64,000 nt of DNA from Thamnaconus septentrionalis (taxonomy: Eukaryota > Chordata > Actinopteri > Tetraodontiformes > Monacanthidae). This document shows, piece after piece, positions 38,601 to 51,844 of this stretch (positions within the stretch are counted from its first letter, which is position 1; each line of letters starts with the position of its first letter). The position numbers were made by a program, and so were the translations under genes. The notes under the pieces are model-generated. The model was not told the DNA's origin. It saw only the letters and a list, made by a program, of their open reading frames with translations, and ran no database searches. The stretch lies in the NCBI GenBank assembly GCA_009823395.1, contig CM020501.1, forward strand, positions 5,099,861-5,163,860. The letters run 5' to 3'.

Positions 38601-41600
38601 CAGCTGTGTCACCAGCCCAAAGGAGCCACAATTCCTCACGCTGCCTCTTCTTCTTCATCTCATAGACACAATATTGTGGCCTTTACAGGCTTGATGTAGG
38701 TTTTGTGCAAATTATTTGCACAAATTATTATTTTTATTAGTAGACTGCTTCCCTGCCATGGATACCTTCACACAGAATAGGAACATAACGCTAGTGGACG
38801 TCAACAAACCGATCATCGAGGTCACAGGATCGAAGTCAGTGTTGAGACTGTGGAAACCGCATTTCTTCCAATGGCCACAAGGGGGACTGTTTAATCAGCT
38901 ATTTTAAAAAAAGAGGCCAGTTTTAGGGGGAACCTTTGAGAAAATGAGCGTTTGTCTGACTTGGTTCACGTTTTTTTAAACATATTTTTAAACTCACCAT
39001 TGTGTGATGGTGACGATGGTATGCTTGATTTGCCGTCTCCTCCCTGTTGGTGCAGTTGACTGTAAATAAACAGTAAAGTCACTATGGAGAACACGATTAA
39101 TCTATCAATCAAAAGTCTTTTTGTCTTGACAAAGGAAAAAAAAACAAAGATGGCCCAATTCTGCCAGGTTTTGCACAAACACTACTGCATTTTTGTGTCT
39201 TATCTATTTAATTTTGACATTTTTTTCAAGACACCCTGGAATTCTATCAATACAGAATCAAGAGATGAGTGTGACATGAGTGTGAAATTCAATGCCTTTA
39301 AAGGTGCCATTTAATTGCTTAATGTACTTCATGCTGTCAGGTATAACCTCTGTAGCTGCGTTTCCATTACAGTTATTTGCAAAATAAAAGCAATCATTTG
39401 ACAAAGTACAATTGCGATTTGCAGGTGTTTCCATCCAATGGTGTGAAGCTCACAAGCTATAATTGTCGTAAATTCTCTTCCTGTGAGAATTGCAAGATTT
39501 ACATTTCCTTTAGTTGTTTGCGTCTGTTTGCTGTCAAGAATGGTTGCTATATTTTTCTCTTTGATTACTTGTAAAAATCTGTCTCCTCCTCCTCCGTCCA
39601 AACATTACATGCCAGTTTCACTTGAAGTGAACTGGTCATGTGACCCTATACGTCACGTCCTGTGGCGTGTAAATGCAAAAAAAGTGTTTCCATGACACTT
39701 TCACGATATACCTCTATATCGATACGTCTGAAAAACCACCTCATGAGAGCGTCAAAACCTTTTAGAGATATTTGAGAGGTTTTTCCAAATGTAGACATTT
39801 CCATTACCAGTTTTTTTTATTGCGATTTTAGGTTTTGCGCAATTCTCGGGGTCATGGAAACGCAGCTACTGACATTTTTGAAAAGTGCTTCACTTCTTCA
39901 TGTCTTAAAGAACCAGCTGCTCTTCTTCTTAGACTAAAGGTCAAAGGTGCAGCTTCCTACCTCGGCTGCGGTGCGTCTGGCGTGGACCTCGGCTCTTTGC
40001 CCGCGAAGCAGTCGACGCCGGGCGAGTCCGGGTTGGTGGAGCCGCTGCTGAGCCGGTCGCTGCTCTCGTAGCCGGACTCGGTCCTCTGGATGGTCCAGGT
40101 GTCGCTCCGCAGCAGCGTCTTGGGGCCTCCCCTCAACCGGCCGCCCCTCTGCTGGTGCGCCCTGCTCTCCGACTCCACCGAGCTGTGGCTCTCCGTCTCA
40201 TGCCGCTGCTCGTCCTCGTAGATGGTCATCAGACACTTCTGCTTGCGGTCCTCTCGGCTGCGCGCCGCCTCCCGGCCATCTTCGCCGTGCGCTCGCTCCT
40301 GCGAGCCGGCTTTGCTGTGGCGCGGGCTGTCCTGCTGCTGCTGATGCTGCCGCCGCTGCTCCAGTTCACTCAGGACCGTGTCCACGTTCAGCACCTCCCT
40401 GATGGGCCTCCAGGTGGACTTGGGTTTGCAGCGGCTCGCGTCGCAGGCGCCCTTTTCCCACTGCTGCTCCTGGCAGCCGTCCTGGTCGTAGCTGCTCACC
40501 GAGGAGTGGTTCCTCCTCTGGTTCTGTGGGCAGAGGGTCTGCCCCTGCGCCTCCTGGGTCCCCCGGCCCGAGTGGTTCGACGGCTTGTAGGAGCGCGGGT
40601 AGGTTTTCAATTTCTGCTCCACGTGAGGCCTGGGCCCGTTCTCCGGGGCGAAGTCGATCTCGTATGGGCCATGTCTAGGGGAGGAGAGTCACATCACATT
40701 CCAAACTTGGCAACCCTCATTGCCTCGCATCACTACCTGAATATATTCTTTCTCCCCATCACTGTGTGTGTGACGCGTGCCCACCTCTGTGCTGTTGCGA
40801 TGGATCCGCTTTCCGATGCCCTCGCTCCTTCTTGGACGCGTCACTTGGCCTCTGCAGAATCTCCGTCAGAGGTTCCTGGAATTTCTTGGGACTGCCAAGC
40901 GGATGTTTCACTGGACGGGGAAAAAAATATATGTACGCAACAATGACGGGTGAGCGGCTGCTCTGCAATGCAGAAAATTGAACTTTTAACTGGGATTTAT
41001 TTTTGGCGCAGAGATACAGTAACTACCTCTGACATCCATGAGGAAAATACCAAGTGACTGCCATTTTATGCCAAGGATGACAATCTGATGTCTGTTGGGT
41101 CGGCCATAGAATGTGTGTAATTGAGTGTTTGTAAAAGAGGGAGAATATGGCATCGATGACATAAAGCTCAATAGAGAAGGTTTGATTTCTGGCACCGACA
41201 ATTGTTTACGGCCTGACCAGGAAAAGTTTGCATAAAAAGTCCAGAAGAGGTGGCGCTCTAAACCCCAGAAACAGATCAATCTTATCGATGGGTTGAAAAA
41301 TCTGATTTAAAAGACTGCTGAAAAAAAACATTTATCTTTGCTAGGATCATGTCTTCCATCACAGCATAATGACATCAATGCAATACAAAAGGAGCCTGGA
41401 ACACGACAAAGACAGTTATTCTTATTTATTTAAATATATTTGGCTTATTTATGCTGTTTTCAACATTCTGCTTCGTGTGCGCTTTTTTTCTTTTTTTTGT
41501 CCTTGTGAAGCAAATAAATTAAATTCCCAAATATATTATTATATGATGATGAGACTCACACATTGTGAACGCTTCCTTTACAACCAGCAGTAGATTAGAA

Positions 41601-44600
41601 TTAGCAATGACCCGTGTGCCGATGTTTCAGTTTGCTTCTTACACGTGAAATTTTGCCAAGAAAGGAACCTGAGAGCCACATTTTTGTTGTTTCCATCATT
41701 TTTATTTCATTCTCAAATCAGCATTTTTCTCTACTTTGTTTTGATTCATTTCATTTGTTTTATTCAGTTGGTACTTTTTTTTTTTTTTTTTAATTAAGTT
41801 TAAAAATGAAGTCACTTTTGAACATGAGGTAAAATTGCATAATGCTGCGTGCGCACGACCGGCTGCAGGATGTTCCAGCAGCAGTGAGTAACAGCGGTGA
41901 GTAAGCTGTATAGTATTATGGTTTTGCAGAGTTGCTGCTGTAGCCTAAAGCTGCCGCTGAAGCAATTCTACTGAAAACACAACCGGATTAAACACAGTCC
42001 ACCTTTCACAGCTGCTTACTAATTAAGCAAACACTTTTTGTCATGTCGCCTTAAGTTCTTTATGAAAAAAACAGAAAACAAAAAAATAAAAAAGGCTCCG
42101 CAACTCAGGGTGCAACTTACCTGCGTAAAAACAGAGGAAACCACATGATGGGGTGAAAAATACCCATGAGCAACATCTCAAGACAAAGCATTAAAAAAAA
42201 GCTGCGAATAAATTTACTTACATATGTTTTTACGAAAACAAGAATCCAGTCCCATCACAACGCCTGTATTCGGTCGCCACATTAAAGCGCAACAATCCAT
42301 CTAAGCAGGTGAGGCACCATCGCCGGAAAAATAAATGGGCAAAAACAAAAAACTGGCAGACAAATGAATGGAGGCAAACATCAGATGTGTTTAGGAGACG
42401 AGACGCAAGAGAAGCCAGTGCGCTTTGCCACAGGAGCAGGGATTATGGAGCGAGGCGTGGGTGGTAAATCTGCGTGCAACAGAGGCATCATCCTCATGCC
42501 AAGTTCAAGCCGGCACAGAGGGCAGGACAATCTCTCTGCCTGCACTTTAACAGCACTCTCCCCAATCCCGGCGGTGGGAAACCATATCTGTAATTTGCAG
42601 AGTGAAGTCGTTGCGACGTGTAATCACAACGTTTGGTGTATCATTTTACTCAGCGATACTTTCAGCAAAATTGTTCAGGCGCTATTGTTGTGCTTTTTGG
42701 GGGGAATTACTTGGAAATAGACAAATCATTTTTTTCACGGTTTTGCAGTTTGGACTAACCTCAAATTCCCTGAATAAAAAAAAAAGCATTTTTAATGACA
42801 CAAAACAGGAGAAGCAGCGAACTGTTGATCTTAGATAAAGTGAGAAACTCTCCAGTATAAATCAATAAAACAACGTTTCTGATGCTTCTCAATATTAAAA
42901 TGAAGGTTTTTGAATATAAAAAAGAGGTATACTGGTAATAAATGTACTTAGTAAGAACATGATTATATCTGCCTGTCATTGTTATTGCTTTTAATAGGCT
43001 TATTCTTTTAGTTAAATAAAGAACATCTGCAGTCAAGGATTTTCTTATTTGTTAAAACACTTTATCGTGATTATTTGTTTTGAGTGATTCAGAGCCAACT
43101 GCTAGTCTGTGATTTGTATGGACACTAATCATTTTTTTGTAAAATTGAAAAGTTGATGATTGATTGATCTATTGACAAAATCTTGCTTTAAAAATGGAAA
43201 ATTAACTTTTTGGTTTTCACATGGAAAAGGCGGAAAACTAAGGCAAAATTATTAAAAGTTGTTTTAACGCAAAATTGCAGTTTTTACAGGCAAAATGTCT
43301 CCACCTTTTTCTAAATCTCCATTAGTCAACACATTAGCTAAACTGATGAACGTCAAGATGCTCAGGACTCCTCACAGTTAATGAAATGATTGTGTTGCAA
43401 CATATCTAAAGTACACACCTGTCAGGTCTACTGGTGGGTCATTAGGCATCTTACCTGTAGTGTCGCCATTTATTTGGGCTTTGTAGCGTGGACACATGGT
43501 GGTTTGCCTTGGAGCATCTTCATTGGACACTGGGGATCCCTCAGGATTGGTGTAAAATAAAAGGAGTGGCTGGAAATGCCCCTTAATACATTTGGAAGCT
43601 ACATCTTTCCATTTGGATCCGATCTGGGGGAGAAAAAAAACACACAGACACACACATAAAAATGGGGCCACGAGGGCTTGCAGAGGTAGCCGAATTTCGA
43701 AACACGGATCAAGCAGATTAATAGGCAAGTTCCTGACCTCCTTTACAGTAGCGTCGTCAAAAAACATCCATTTCGAAGATTTGGTGTGGTAGGCGAAGGC
43801 TGAGTAATGTTTACTGGAAAAACAGATCATCCCCACAAGATGCAGCTCACTCCGTTTGGCGTTTTCATCAGTGACACGGTTGAAAAGCTGAAAAGAAAGC
43901 AAATTAAGGGGAGCTTGATCTTCACATATCGCTTTTGGGCAGATGCTAAATCCTACCGGAATAAAAGCTGAGTGTGTGTGATATGTGATTGCTGACAATA
44001 CAATGGCTAAGCTTTATTTTTTTTTTTTTTTACTTTTTTTTAAAGGTACTTTTGAGCATGTTGCCTTTATCCTATCAGGCAAAACATAATGTGGAGCACA
44101 GCATGCAGGAATAGGTGCTGGGTTGGAGTGACAGGGTGATGCACCAGCTCAGTACATGGTTTGTCTAAATTTCATCTTGTGGAGCAAAAGTGTATGTTGA
44201 TATATATGACATAGTCTTAATGAATAAATTCAGGTTTTTGTTTTATTTTAAAATTTTTTTTTTTACCCGCACAGGTTCAGCCGTGGTCCGAGCGACCAAA
44301 TGACATCATCGGTCAGATCTGACTGCTCTGCATCCCAGACGAATCCAATGGTGACAATCTCTGGACAGTTCAGGAGCACACGGCGAATCTTGATACTCTG
44401 ACCACAGTCGCTCTGCCGAACATGAAAGAAAAGACACAATGCAATCAGATTGATTGATGCTGTGTTTATGGGAATCCTGATGGTTGTGATGGTGTGAAGA
44501 TCCCAGTCGATCAGCAGTTTGTGAAACACTCAGACCTGCAGCCCGTCTACAACCAACGACCACTTCAGTCCCCTTTCTTCCCTGTTCTGACGCCGGCTTC

Positions 44601-47600
44601 GAACTTCAGCAAGTCATCTTCACCTCGTCTACATGCCTGAATGCGCTGAGTTGATGCCACAGGACTGGCTGTTGAACAATTGGCCCTAACAAGCCATTGA
44701 ACGTTTTACCTAATAAAGTAGCTGTGATCACTCAATCCAATAAATCCAATGCAAATCATCTTGCTGCAAATTGATGAGTACCACCTGCTAATATCATACA
44801 TTTTAGATTCTACCATGAAAATATTCAGGTTGTTACATCATCAATATCACATTCTAACATGCAGCTGATCTGTTGCTGTTTTCTTCACTCACGTTCATGG
44901 ACACGCTCATAAGAAGTGCATTTCTTTTCAGCACTTCATTTTGTCAAACTGTGGCTCAGACCCCTTTTTTTTGGCTGCACACTCACTGGACAAATCTCAT
45001 CACGGAGCACCCCGACTTAAAACCTTTTTAAGTCTCTGTAATGAGTAACCGAGCAAATCTCCATAAATATCAGAGTAGTAGCTCGGAGCTTTATCTCTGC
45101 TCGCTTCTCACAGGCACAGGCTCACTCAAAAAAAAGGAAAAAGAAAAAAAGAGAGACAACAGTATCAAATACAGATGAGAGAAAAACAGCGGCTGTGCCC
45201 TCACTGCTATTTTTATCCCAACACTCGTCTGGCACCGTCTCCTTCTGGCCGAATTGAGAACAGTGTCAAAGCACAAAGCAATGGCACTTCACACAGAGCA
45301 CACCACACAGCTCCACAGACCTTTCTCTGTCCATTTCACAGCGACACGCGCGGCCACAGGATCAAAATATGTATTAATAATGAGTGAAAAGTGGGCGATT
45401 TGGTGTAGAAGGTTTTTGAACCACAGTCTTACATAAAATCTATCTGCTTTTATTTCGACTGTGGAGGCCTTAACAGCAACCAGCGGGCATCCAAAGTGCT
45501 TTACGTCAAGGAGGCCCAACAATCATTGGGGCAAAATAGGAACAAGTTACATAAATACAGAGGGAAAATGTCAAAGGGCTGAAATGTATAGAAACAAGTC
45601 TTGAGGCTGGATTTTTTTTCAATGTTTCTTCCAGAAGAACTGCAAATGTCAGGGTGCAACCTGTTCCAGTGTCTTAAAGGTGCAACTTCCAAAGATCAGT
45701 CACCTCCCGGATTGTATCAGGATTGCTCAGAAGAATCAAGTCAGTGGAAATAACGACGTACCGGACAGCTCCGCAGGTCTCCTGTGTTGTTTGCCGCCTG
45801 CAGCAACTCTCCAAACATGTCGGACCTGTTCTTCCCCACCATGCGATCCACCTGCTGGCTGCACACACAAACACAAACAGTGTGAAAATACAATTAGCAT
45901 TTTATGTAAAAATTGGACTTTTGCTCTCGGTGGTTATATACACCGTCTTGTATTTGCATTAAAAAAAAGTCATATTTACTTGTTACTTTCCTGTGATTAC
46001 TTGAATCTGCACTGTCAGCGTTTAACAGCAGACTGAATAATATTATAGTGTTACAATTGCAAGTCCAGTGTTTTCAAATGTGTGTGACATCCATTTTTTT
46101 CATTTTAACATTACAATTTAAACAATAATGTTTGTAGGAGCAGAACTGATGGCAAAACTATTAAGTAACTACTAAGATGTATGTAAAAAGGTGAACTGTG
46201 AAACAGTGAAGGTTGCCACTTGTTGCAATGCACAGCAATATGAAAAAGAGCCTTTGTTTAGCAACATATAATTCTACAGAGAAATAACAGAGACAATTTC
46301 TGAGACTTTGGCTGTTGTAAAAAAGTTGATCATATTGAAATTCCTATCACAGTGTTTTCCACTGACTGCATACAATGATCTGGGCAGTGAATTGACTACT
46401 CACCATAAAGCAGTGGTTGAGACATAATGTACAAATTCTGTGAATGGGTGTGGATCTGAAGAGGCACCACAGCAGCGACACACAAACTGCAAAAGAAAAA
46501 GCATTTTTTTAAGGCAGGTTTTTTTGACAAAGACTGAAATGAAGTCCTGTTTTCTAACTCTAATGGACATTTTTTGACTTCTAAGAGTGAAGTCAGTCAG
46601 TCTTAGTACGGTTCTGCATTTTCACTCTAAGAATCGGCAAAGTGTACAACGTCCTGCGTACTGACCTGTTCGTAAAGCATCATGGCAAACTTCTGGTGGG
46701 TGATGCAGGATTTGGATGAACAGGACTCGGTCGCACTGTCTGAAACGATGTGCAGATGTATTCGCTCAAGGATGTTTTCCTGATGACAAGCAAACAAGAG
46801 AAGTCGGTCAGTTCACACTGTTGCGTGGATCCATCGTTTCAAACGTTCAAACTAAGTATTAGACAGTTCCTGTGAATATGCAAGAAGAGCGCATTTGCAC
46901 AACTTTGAATGTTTTTCATTTGAAAAGTCAAGGTCAAGGATATTTATTGTCATTGCATTTCCAAAAACATACATATGCAATGATACAAAATAGATTCAGG
47001 CTCTTGAGAATTTGACTGACAGAATACAAAATGTCCTCCCTGATTTCTGCGTATTTAGCGACTCCCTCCGAGCCACGACTGAAGACGTGGCAGCGGAGGA
47101 AAAGTTAAAACGACTGACTGTCACTTTGAAAGTCAGCAGCTCGAGGTCAACGTACGAAGCACTCGGCAGCGTCATCCATCAGGCCGAGCTGGAAGCGCTG
47201 CTCATCTTTAAAAGTTTCGGCCAGAGCGTTACGCAGGCTGTCGGAGGGCAGCACGCGCTCCCTGCTCTGCTGGAACTGGCTGAATATGCTCTGGAGAAAC
47301 ACGACAAGCAAAACAAAGCAAAAAAAAATGGTTTTAGATGAAAATTGGATGGCGTACTGAAAACCCACATTCAAACAAGCCACTGATTCCCACAATCTGC
47401 ACTTGATGTATGTTTTTCCAGATTTTTTCGAAGAGTAAAATATAATACGGCAAAAACATCAAATAGAATCGGCTCGTGAAACATTGACACGATGTGAGTT
47501 CAGGCTGAGAGAAGGTTGCACTGTCACACCGACCTTTAAAGCGCAGAAGATGCAGGCATCGCCAAGACAGAAGTGACCTGAGAGATGCCTCAAACTTCTC

Positions 47601-48388
47601 CTGAAAATGTCCAGCTGCCAGAGTACCTGTGGACACACACACACAGATGAATACAAAGACAAAATCAAACATATCTGAAGTTATTTCAAGCAGCTGTTGT
47701 GCAAGGACAATATGTTTTTCATTTTTAATACAACACTGATGACTTGGAACAAAACACAACTGTATATCTTAAATCACACCAAATCATTAAATCAAATATC
47801 AAACATCCTTTATTGTCATTGCAACAGGTAGCTACAAGGAAATTGGTTGGGCTTTCTCCCCATAGTGCAATTAAAAAAAAGTAAGAAAGTCAGTCATAAG
47901 ATTATAGGTACAAAGAATTAGGACAAACAAGTTAAAAACATTCAGTGAGAATCAGGGAAACTGTTGGGACGCACACACTCAACCACTCAAAAGACTCATC
48001 GGTAACAACAGGGACTGAAATTTCCCACAGTCCCTGGGGTTTTCCAAGTACGGCCTCTCCGCTAGACCACAATGTGAAACAGGCCTCACCTGAACAGCGC
48101 TGTTGAGGAAGCAGCTGTTCTGCCCCGGTTCATTCATCAGGCCTTTGGTGAGTGCGAGAGACATCATGCTGCCTGGCTGGTAGGATTTCTTCAGGCCTCT
48201 TCCGGGTTTCTTAAACATCTTTGACCATGTTTTGGAATTAGAGCCTGCAACTGAATTACAAAAAAACCCACAACCATCGAGTTGTATTATTGCCTGTAAC
48301 TTTGCTGCTTAGCGGCAAAAGCCACTGATTTGAGCAGGTGTCAGCTACCTTCTCCAGACTTGGGTGGAGACTTGCTGCGGCTGGACAT
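35607..48388 (-). CDS. usp53: Ubiquitin-specific peptidase 53-like protein
   Basis: USP-family protein associated with tight junctions. Coding exons (minus, 5' to 3'): 48388-48349, 48250-48090, 47626-47534, 47290-47156, 46779-46666, 46486-46404, 45858-45762, 44412-44267, 43887-43738, 43623-43419, 40910-40785 (or to 40763), 40674-39961 and 36555-35607. The start [12 protein letters not shown] lies in its own exon, upstream of [16 protein letters not shown]. The Cys box [15 protein letters not shown] keeps the catalytic Cys. CRCCG and CPSDCGQ form the zinc-binding Cys pairs, and KHYSAFAYH with FFDD forms the His/Asp box. The long tail ends in the conserved [20 protein letters not shown] block. 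The length is about 1004 residues (human about 1073). Phase breaks by one base at the 44267 donor and possibly at 40785. The tail has an eight-Gln run. Confidence 0.93.
35928..35953 (-). repeat. CAG repeat encoding poly-Gln in usp53
   Basis: Eight CAG codons in a row within the last usp53 exon, just before the conserved C-terminal block. The run is pure in codon use and so prone to length variation. Confidence 0.9.
39353..39868. mobile_element. MITE-like element with perfect 15-bp terminal inverted repeats in a usp53 intron
   Basis: TAGCTGCGTTTCCAT at 39353-39367 is matched exactly by its reverse complement ATGGAAACGCAGCTA at 39854-39868. Internally the motif GTTTCCAT or TTTCCATTA recurs (near 39426, 39688 and 39800). 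The element is 516 bases long and has no transposase frame. Its right end lies 93 bases inside the intron from the donor at 39961. Confidence 0.7.
46925..46970 (+). repeat. Short dispersed repeat fragment (TTTATTGTCATTGCA type) in usp53 intron
   Basis: GATATTTATTGTCATTGCAT is shared in core (TTTATTGTCATTGCA) with a second copy at about 47795, both inside usp53 introns. This core is a frequent end of fish retroposons, seen here only as fragments. Confidence 0.5.
47790..47885 (+). repeat. Second TTTATTGTCATTGCA-type dispersed repeat fragment
   Basis: CCTTTATTGTCATTGCAACA, then AAGGAAATTGG and a CCCATAGTGCAATTAAAAAA tail, give it a retroposon-like 3' end. It lies in the intron between usp53 exons 2 and 3. 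Confidence 0.55.
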
Positions 48389-48806
48389 GCTGGCAGGTGG
48401 GAGCTGCTGTGTTGGTATGGCCATGGGCTCCGTCCATCTCATCCCCACGCACCTCCGCAGCAGTTAGCGGAAAGCATGGCGGGGATCAGCCGCAGGGCAG
48501 CCGCAGCAAGGTGCTACTGGACATTGAATGGCAACTGGACGATGTCTGAGGAAAGTGGGACGAGAAGTTGGAAAGACGTGAGAGGTGGAAAGCTGACAGA
48601 CAACATCTGGAAACAAGTCTCACGTCACTGCTTCCAGCAGTCTGCGGCAAGAAAAGGGAACTCTAGCAAAGAATCAAACTACACAATCTACAGACTTCAC
48701 ACAACAGAGCCTCAAGAAGAGGACTTGCAAAGTGTGTGGTGGCATGTAGTCAAGCTGATCTGAAGAGAAAACAGACAACTTGATTTGCTGTGGTCTAAAT
48801 ATAGCA

Positions 48807-48834
48807 AATAATAATAATAATAATGACAATAATG

Positions 48835-48878
<44 letters not shown>

Positions 48879-48885
48879 TAATAAC
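48807..48885 (+). repeat. (AAT)n microsatellite upstream of the usp53 start exon
   Basis: AAT units with GAC and GAT interruptions, then a pure run, in the intron or 5' flank before the ATG exon of usp53. Confidence 0.9.
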
Positions 48886-49520
48886 AAAACAATTAAATTT
48901 TACTAAATGCAGAGATTTGTTAAATGAATGAGATGTGCTTCTTTATTCCGACTTGACCTGAAACTACATTAGGGATTTAATGCTTCTGAAAATGTTCAAT
49001 CAAAGTAGGGGATGAAAAAAAAAAAAAAAAGCATATTTACATATTCAAACAATGAATAGTTTGTTAATAATTTCAATAATTTCAGAAAAAATCTGCATCA
49101 AAATATGTTGTGCAGCTTTTTTTTTTTTGTTTAATTAACAAGTAAAGATCAATGTGCATGAAAAAAAGAGTCAGATTTAAGGACACAAGCAAAGCAAACA
49201 CCATGGCTCATCTTTCCTGTTTTCAAACAGCCGTCCTGAAACATAAGCAGTAGTTCCAGGTGCCGTCTTACACAACACTGAATTCATGTTTGGACAAATC
49301 TGAAGCTGCTCTGGTTTGTTTTCATGTTGCATGGCTCCACATAAAAATCAATATTTGCACGGGGAACAGACGAGACCAAACACCACCACCACCACTACAA
49401 CATCAACAACAACAATGACAACAACACACGGGACGTCTACCTGAAAAAACAACAACCTTATCGGGCTTTCTTACCAAATGGAGGCACTTGGACTCCACAA
49501 AATGACAAACCCTCCGGTGA

Positions 49521-49552
<32 letters not shown>
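49521..49552 (+). repeat. (AAC)n microsatellite
   Basis: About ten AAC units. A looser CAA/CAC-rich stretch lies at 49382-49427. Confidence 0.9.
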
Positions 49553-49734
49553 CCAATACACAAGTGTCCCAGTGTCACTCCTCGGCTCCCAGTTGTTGTC
49601 AGCGGCCACATGTGTTTGTGCGCCAACCGCTCAGACACCATGTGATCCCCGTGCGGGCCTATAGGCTCTGACACCATCAAACAGCGGGGCTTCACCCGAA
49701 GCGGGGACATAAATCCGTCAGCGGACGCACTTTA

Positions 49735-50160
49735 ACTCACCAACCTTGTTTTCAGCTGCCGGCAGGACGCAGCAACGCGGTGCCGGTTGCTCTGCACCGT
49801 GGTGCCGCGAAGGCAGGAGGAGGAGGAGCGGGAGGCGGAGGGCAAAGATAATGCCGCAACTTGGCGGTTTGAAGCGGCGTAGAAAACAAGCGCTCGGCGG
49901 ACTGACTCACCTTAAAGGGAAGCGGACTGCGTGCGTGTGTTTCCCGGCGCGGCTGTCAGCGGCTCTGCTCCTCACGGTCTTCTCGACACTGGGAGAAAAT
50001 TGCCGAGAAATGACTGCGGACGCGTCCAGACGCATGGAGCGCACTATCTGTCATAGTGCACCATTCCTCCCCTTATCCCTCCCCTACCTCTCTCTCTCTC
50101 TCTCTCTCCTCTCTCTCTCCCTCCTTCTCTCCCTCCCGAGCCGCCGGAGATCCTGCGTGA
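49735..50160 (-). promoter_or_regulatory. Probable usp53 promoter and non-coding first exon
   Basis: On the minus strand this CpG-rich stretch ends in a strong donor, GGTTG|GTGAGTT (GT at 49740-49739), which would splice a 5' UTR exon to the ATG exon at 48388. A second possible donor, CTTTAAG|GTGAGTC, lies near 49912. GC content drops sharply on both sides. The exon is inferred from composition and splice signals only. Confidence 0.4.
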
Positions 50161-50398
50161 TGCCGCGGAGAGCCGCTCGGTTAAGGAAAGCTATTATTCG
50201 GCTGCAAATTCGTCCCTCTTCAAGTGCAAAAAAAAAAAGAAAAGAAAAGAAAAAACGGGGCCAGTGCTGGCAGCAGCCAGAATGTCCGACGCGGATTAGA
50301 GATGTTTTGAGGCTGAAGAGGTCAAACTGCGCCCCTAGTGTCGCGTCCAGTGTACTGCGGCTGCAGCGGCTGCATCGCAATTTTCAATCCCTGCATGG

Positions 50399-50401
<3 letters not shown>

Positions 50402-50464
<63 letters not shown>
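50402..50464 (+). repeat. (CT)n microsatellite
   Basis: More than thirty uninterrupted CT units. A shorter, imperfect CT run lies at about 50092-50130 in the usp53 promoter region. Confidence 0.95.
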
Positions 50465-50470
<6 letters not shown>

Positions 50471-50699
50471 TTCTGTCACTCTTTCTCTGTGTATGTGTGT
50501 GTGCGAGCGAGCTGGCGGAAGGTCAGACTTGCAACTTGTCACGGTGATGATGAGAGAGGAGACGTCACATGACCACGCCGGTTTCATAATCATGCAGCAC
50601 TCACTGGACACGCACACATGCGTATACAGTGTATATACGTTTACGTGTGCACGCGCACGAGTTTTCACTACAGTGCCTATATTTAATGTCACCTTTGAT

Positions 50700-51812
50700 A
50701 GATTTTAAAAAACCGCAATATTTGTCATAATTGCTAAACATTTTAATTGGACATAGAATAAATCATATATTTTTACATTTAAAAATTATTTTAACAGTTC
50801 ATAAATTGAGGTTCAATGTAATTTTTATTTTTATTTTCTTTACATCTCACATGCTGATGTAAACAGGAGGTGGATAACAAAAATGTGGCAGATGGGGCCT
50901 GTAATAGGGAAGGCCTGCAGAGCTGAGCAGCAACCCCCCCCCCCAAACCCACACACTTTTTCCTTTTAACCTAAATCACCCCAAATAAGGAACTGTTAAA
51001 ACAGAACAGCAATTGAATTTGAAATGTTAAGCTACAAATACAAAATAAACTGAAGTATTTAATTTGGAGCTAAATGGACACATGTTCTGTTAATGAAAAC
51101 AGCAAATAAACAAACAAAAAGATAATAATATTGCACAGGATTCAAGACTAACTGCATCTGCAGGCTTCGGCTAAATGACACAAAGAAGTTAAACAACGTT
51201 GAAGTGATTTTACACCTGAACATTTCCACTCCAGTCCTCACAATAATTCCCAAATTTAGAAACAACATACACCAAACTGACACCATTGCTGCATTTTCCA
51301 TGTGTATTTATCTTTTCCACATTCATAATGTCAATAAAGTCCAACCAAAAACATATGCAAGACTCAATTGTTGCATATTTAAAAAAAGACATAAAACAAA
51401 ACGTGCCACTGTATTTACAGATATGCTGTAAGAACGTCTAACTTCGAACAACAGTTACAGAAAGAGACCGTACAATTCAATATAGAGTTCAACCACTATC
51501 ATCCTCAGCTTACTGAGTAGGAGGAGATCTGACCTTCATAAACACAACACTCTGGTCAGGTGTGAGAGCAAACACATCTTTGTGTGTGTGTGTGTGTGTG
51601 TGTGAGGAGAGGGGGAGATGTGCGGACTTGAAGTCGGGCTTCTTGGCTCAGTGTATGATGCTGTGAGACAGGGTGCAGGATCGCGTCCTGTTACATGGAG
51701 CCAATTAGGGGTGGTGGGTCATCTCGCCATCTCAGTCGCCAGAGGCTTGCCTGCTCCTTCAGCCTTTCTCAGCCAGAGCTCACACAGCAATGTGTGTGTG
51801 TGTGTGTGTGGC

Positions 51813-51844
<32 letters not shown>

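Noticed and set aside
38716..38907. 63-codon plus-strand frame ([12 protein letters not shown]) in a usp53 intron
   Set aside because: Its end resembles a dispersed fish repeat (ATGGCCACAAGGGGGACTG) and there is no gene context. Too weak to list even as a repeat with boundaries.
40155..40946. 263-codon plus-strand frame
   Set aside because: Antisense shadow of two usp53 exons; no recognisable protein.
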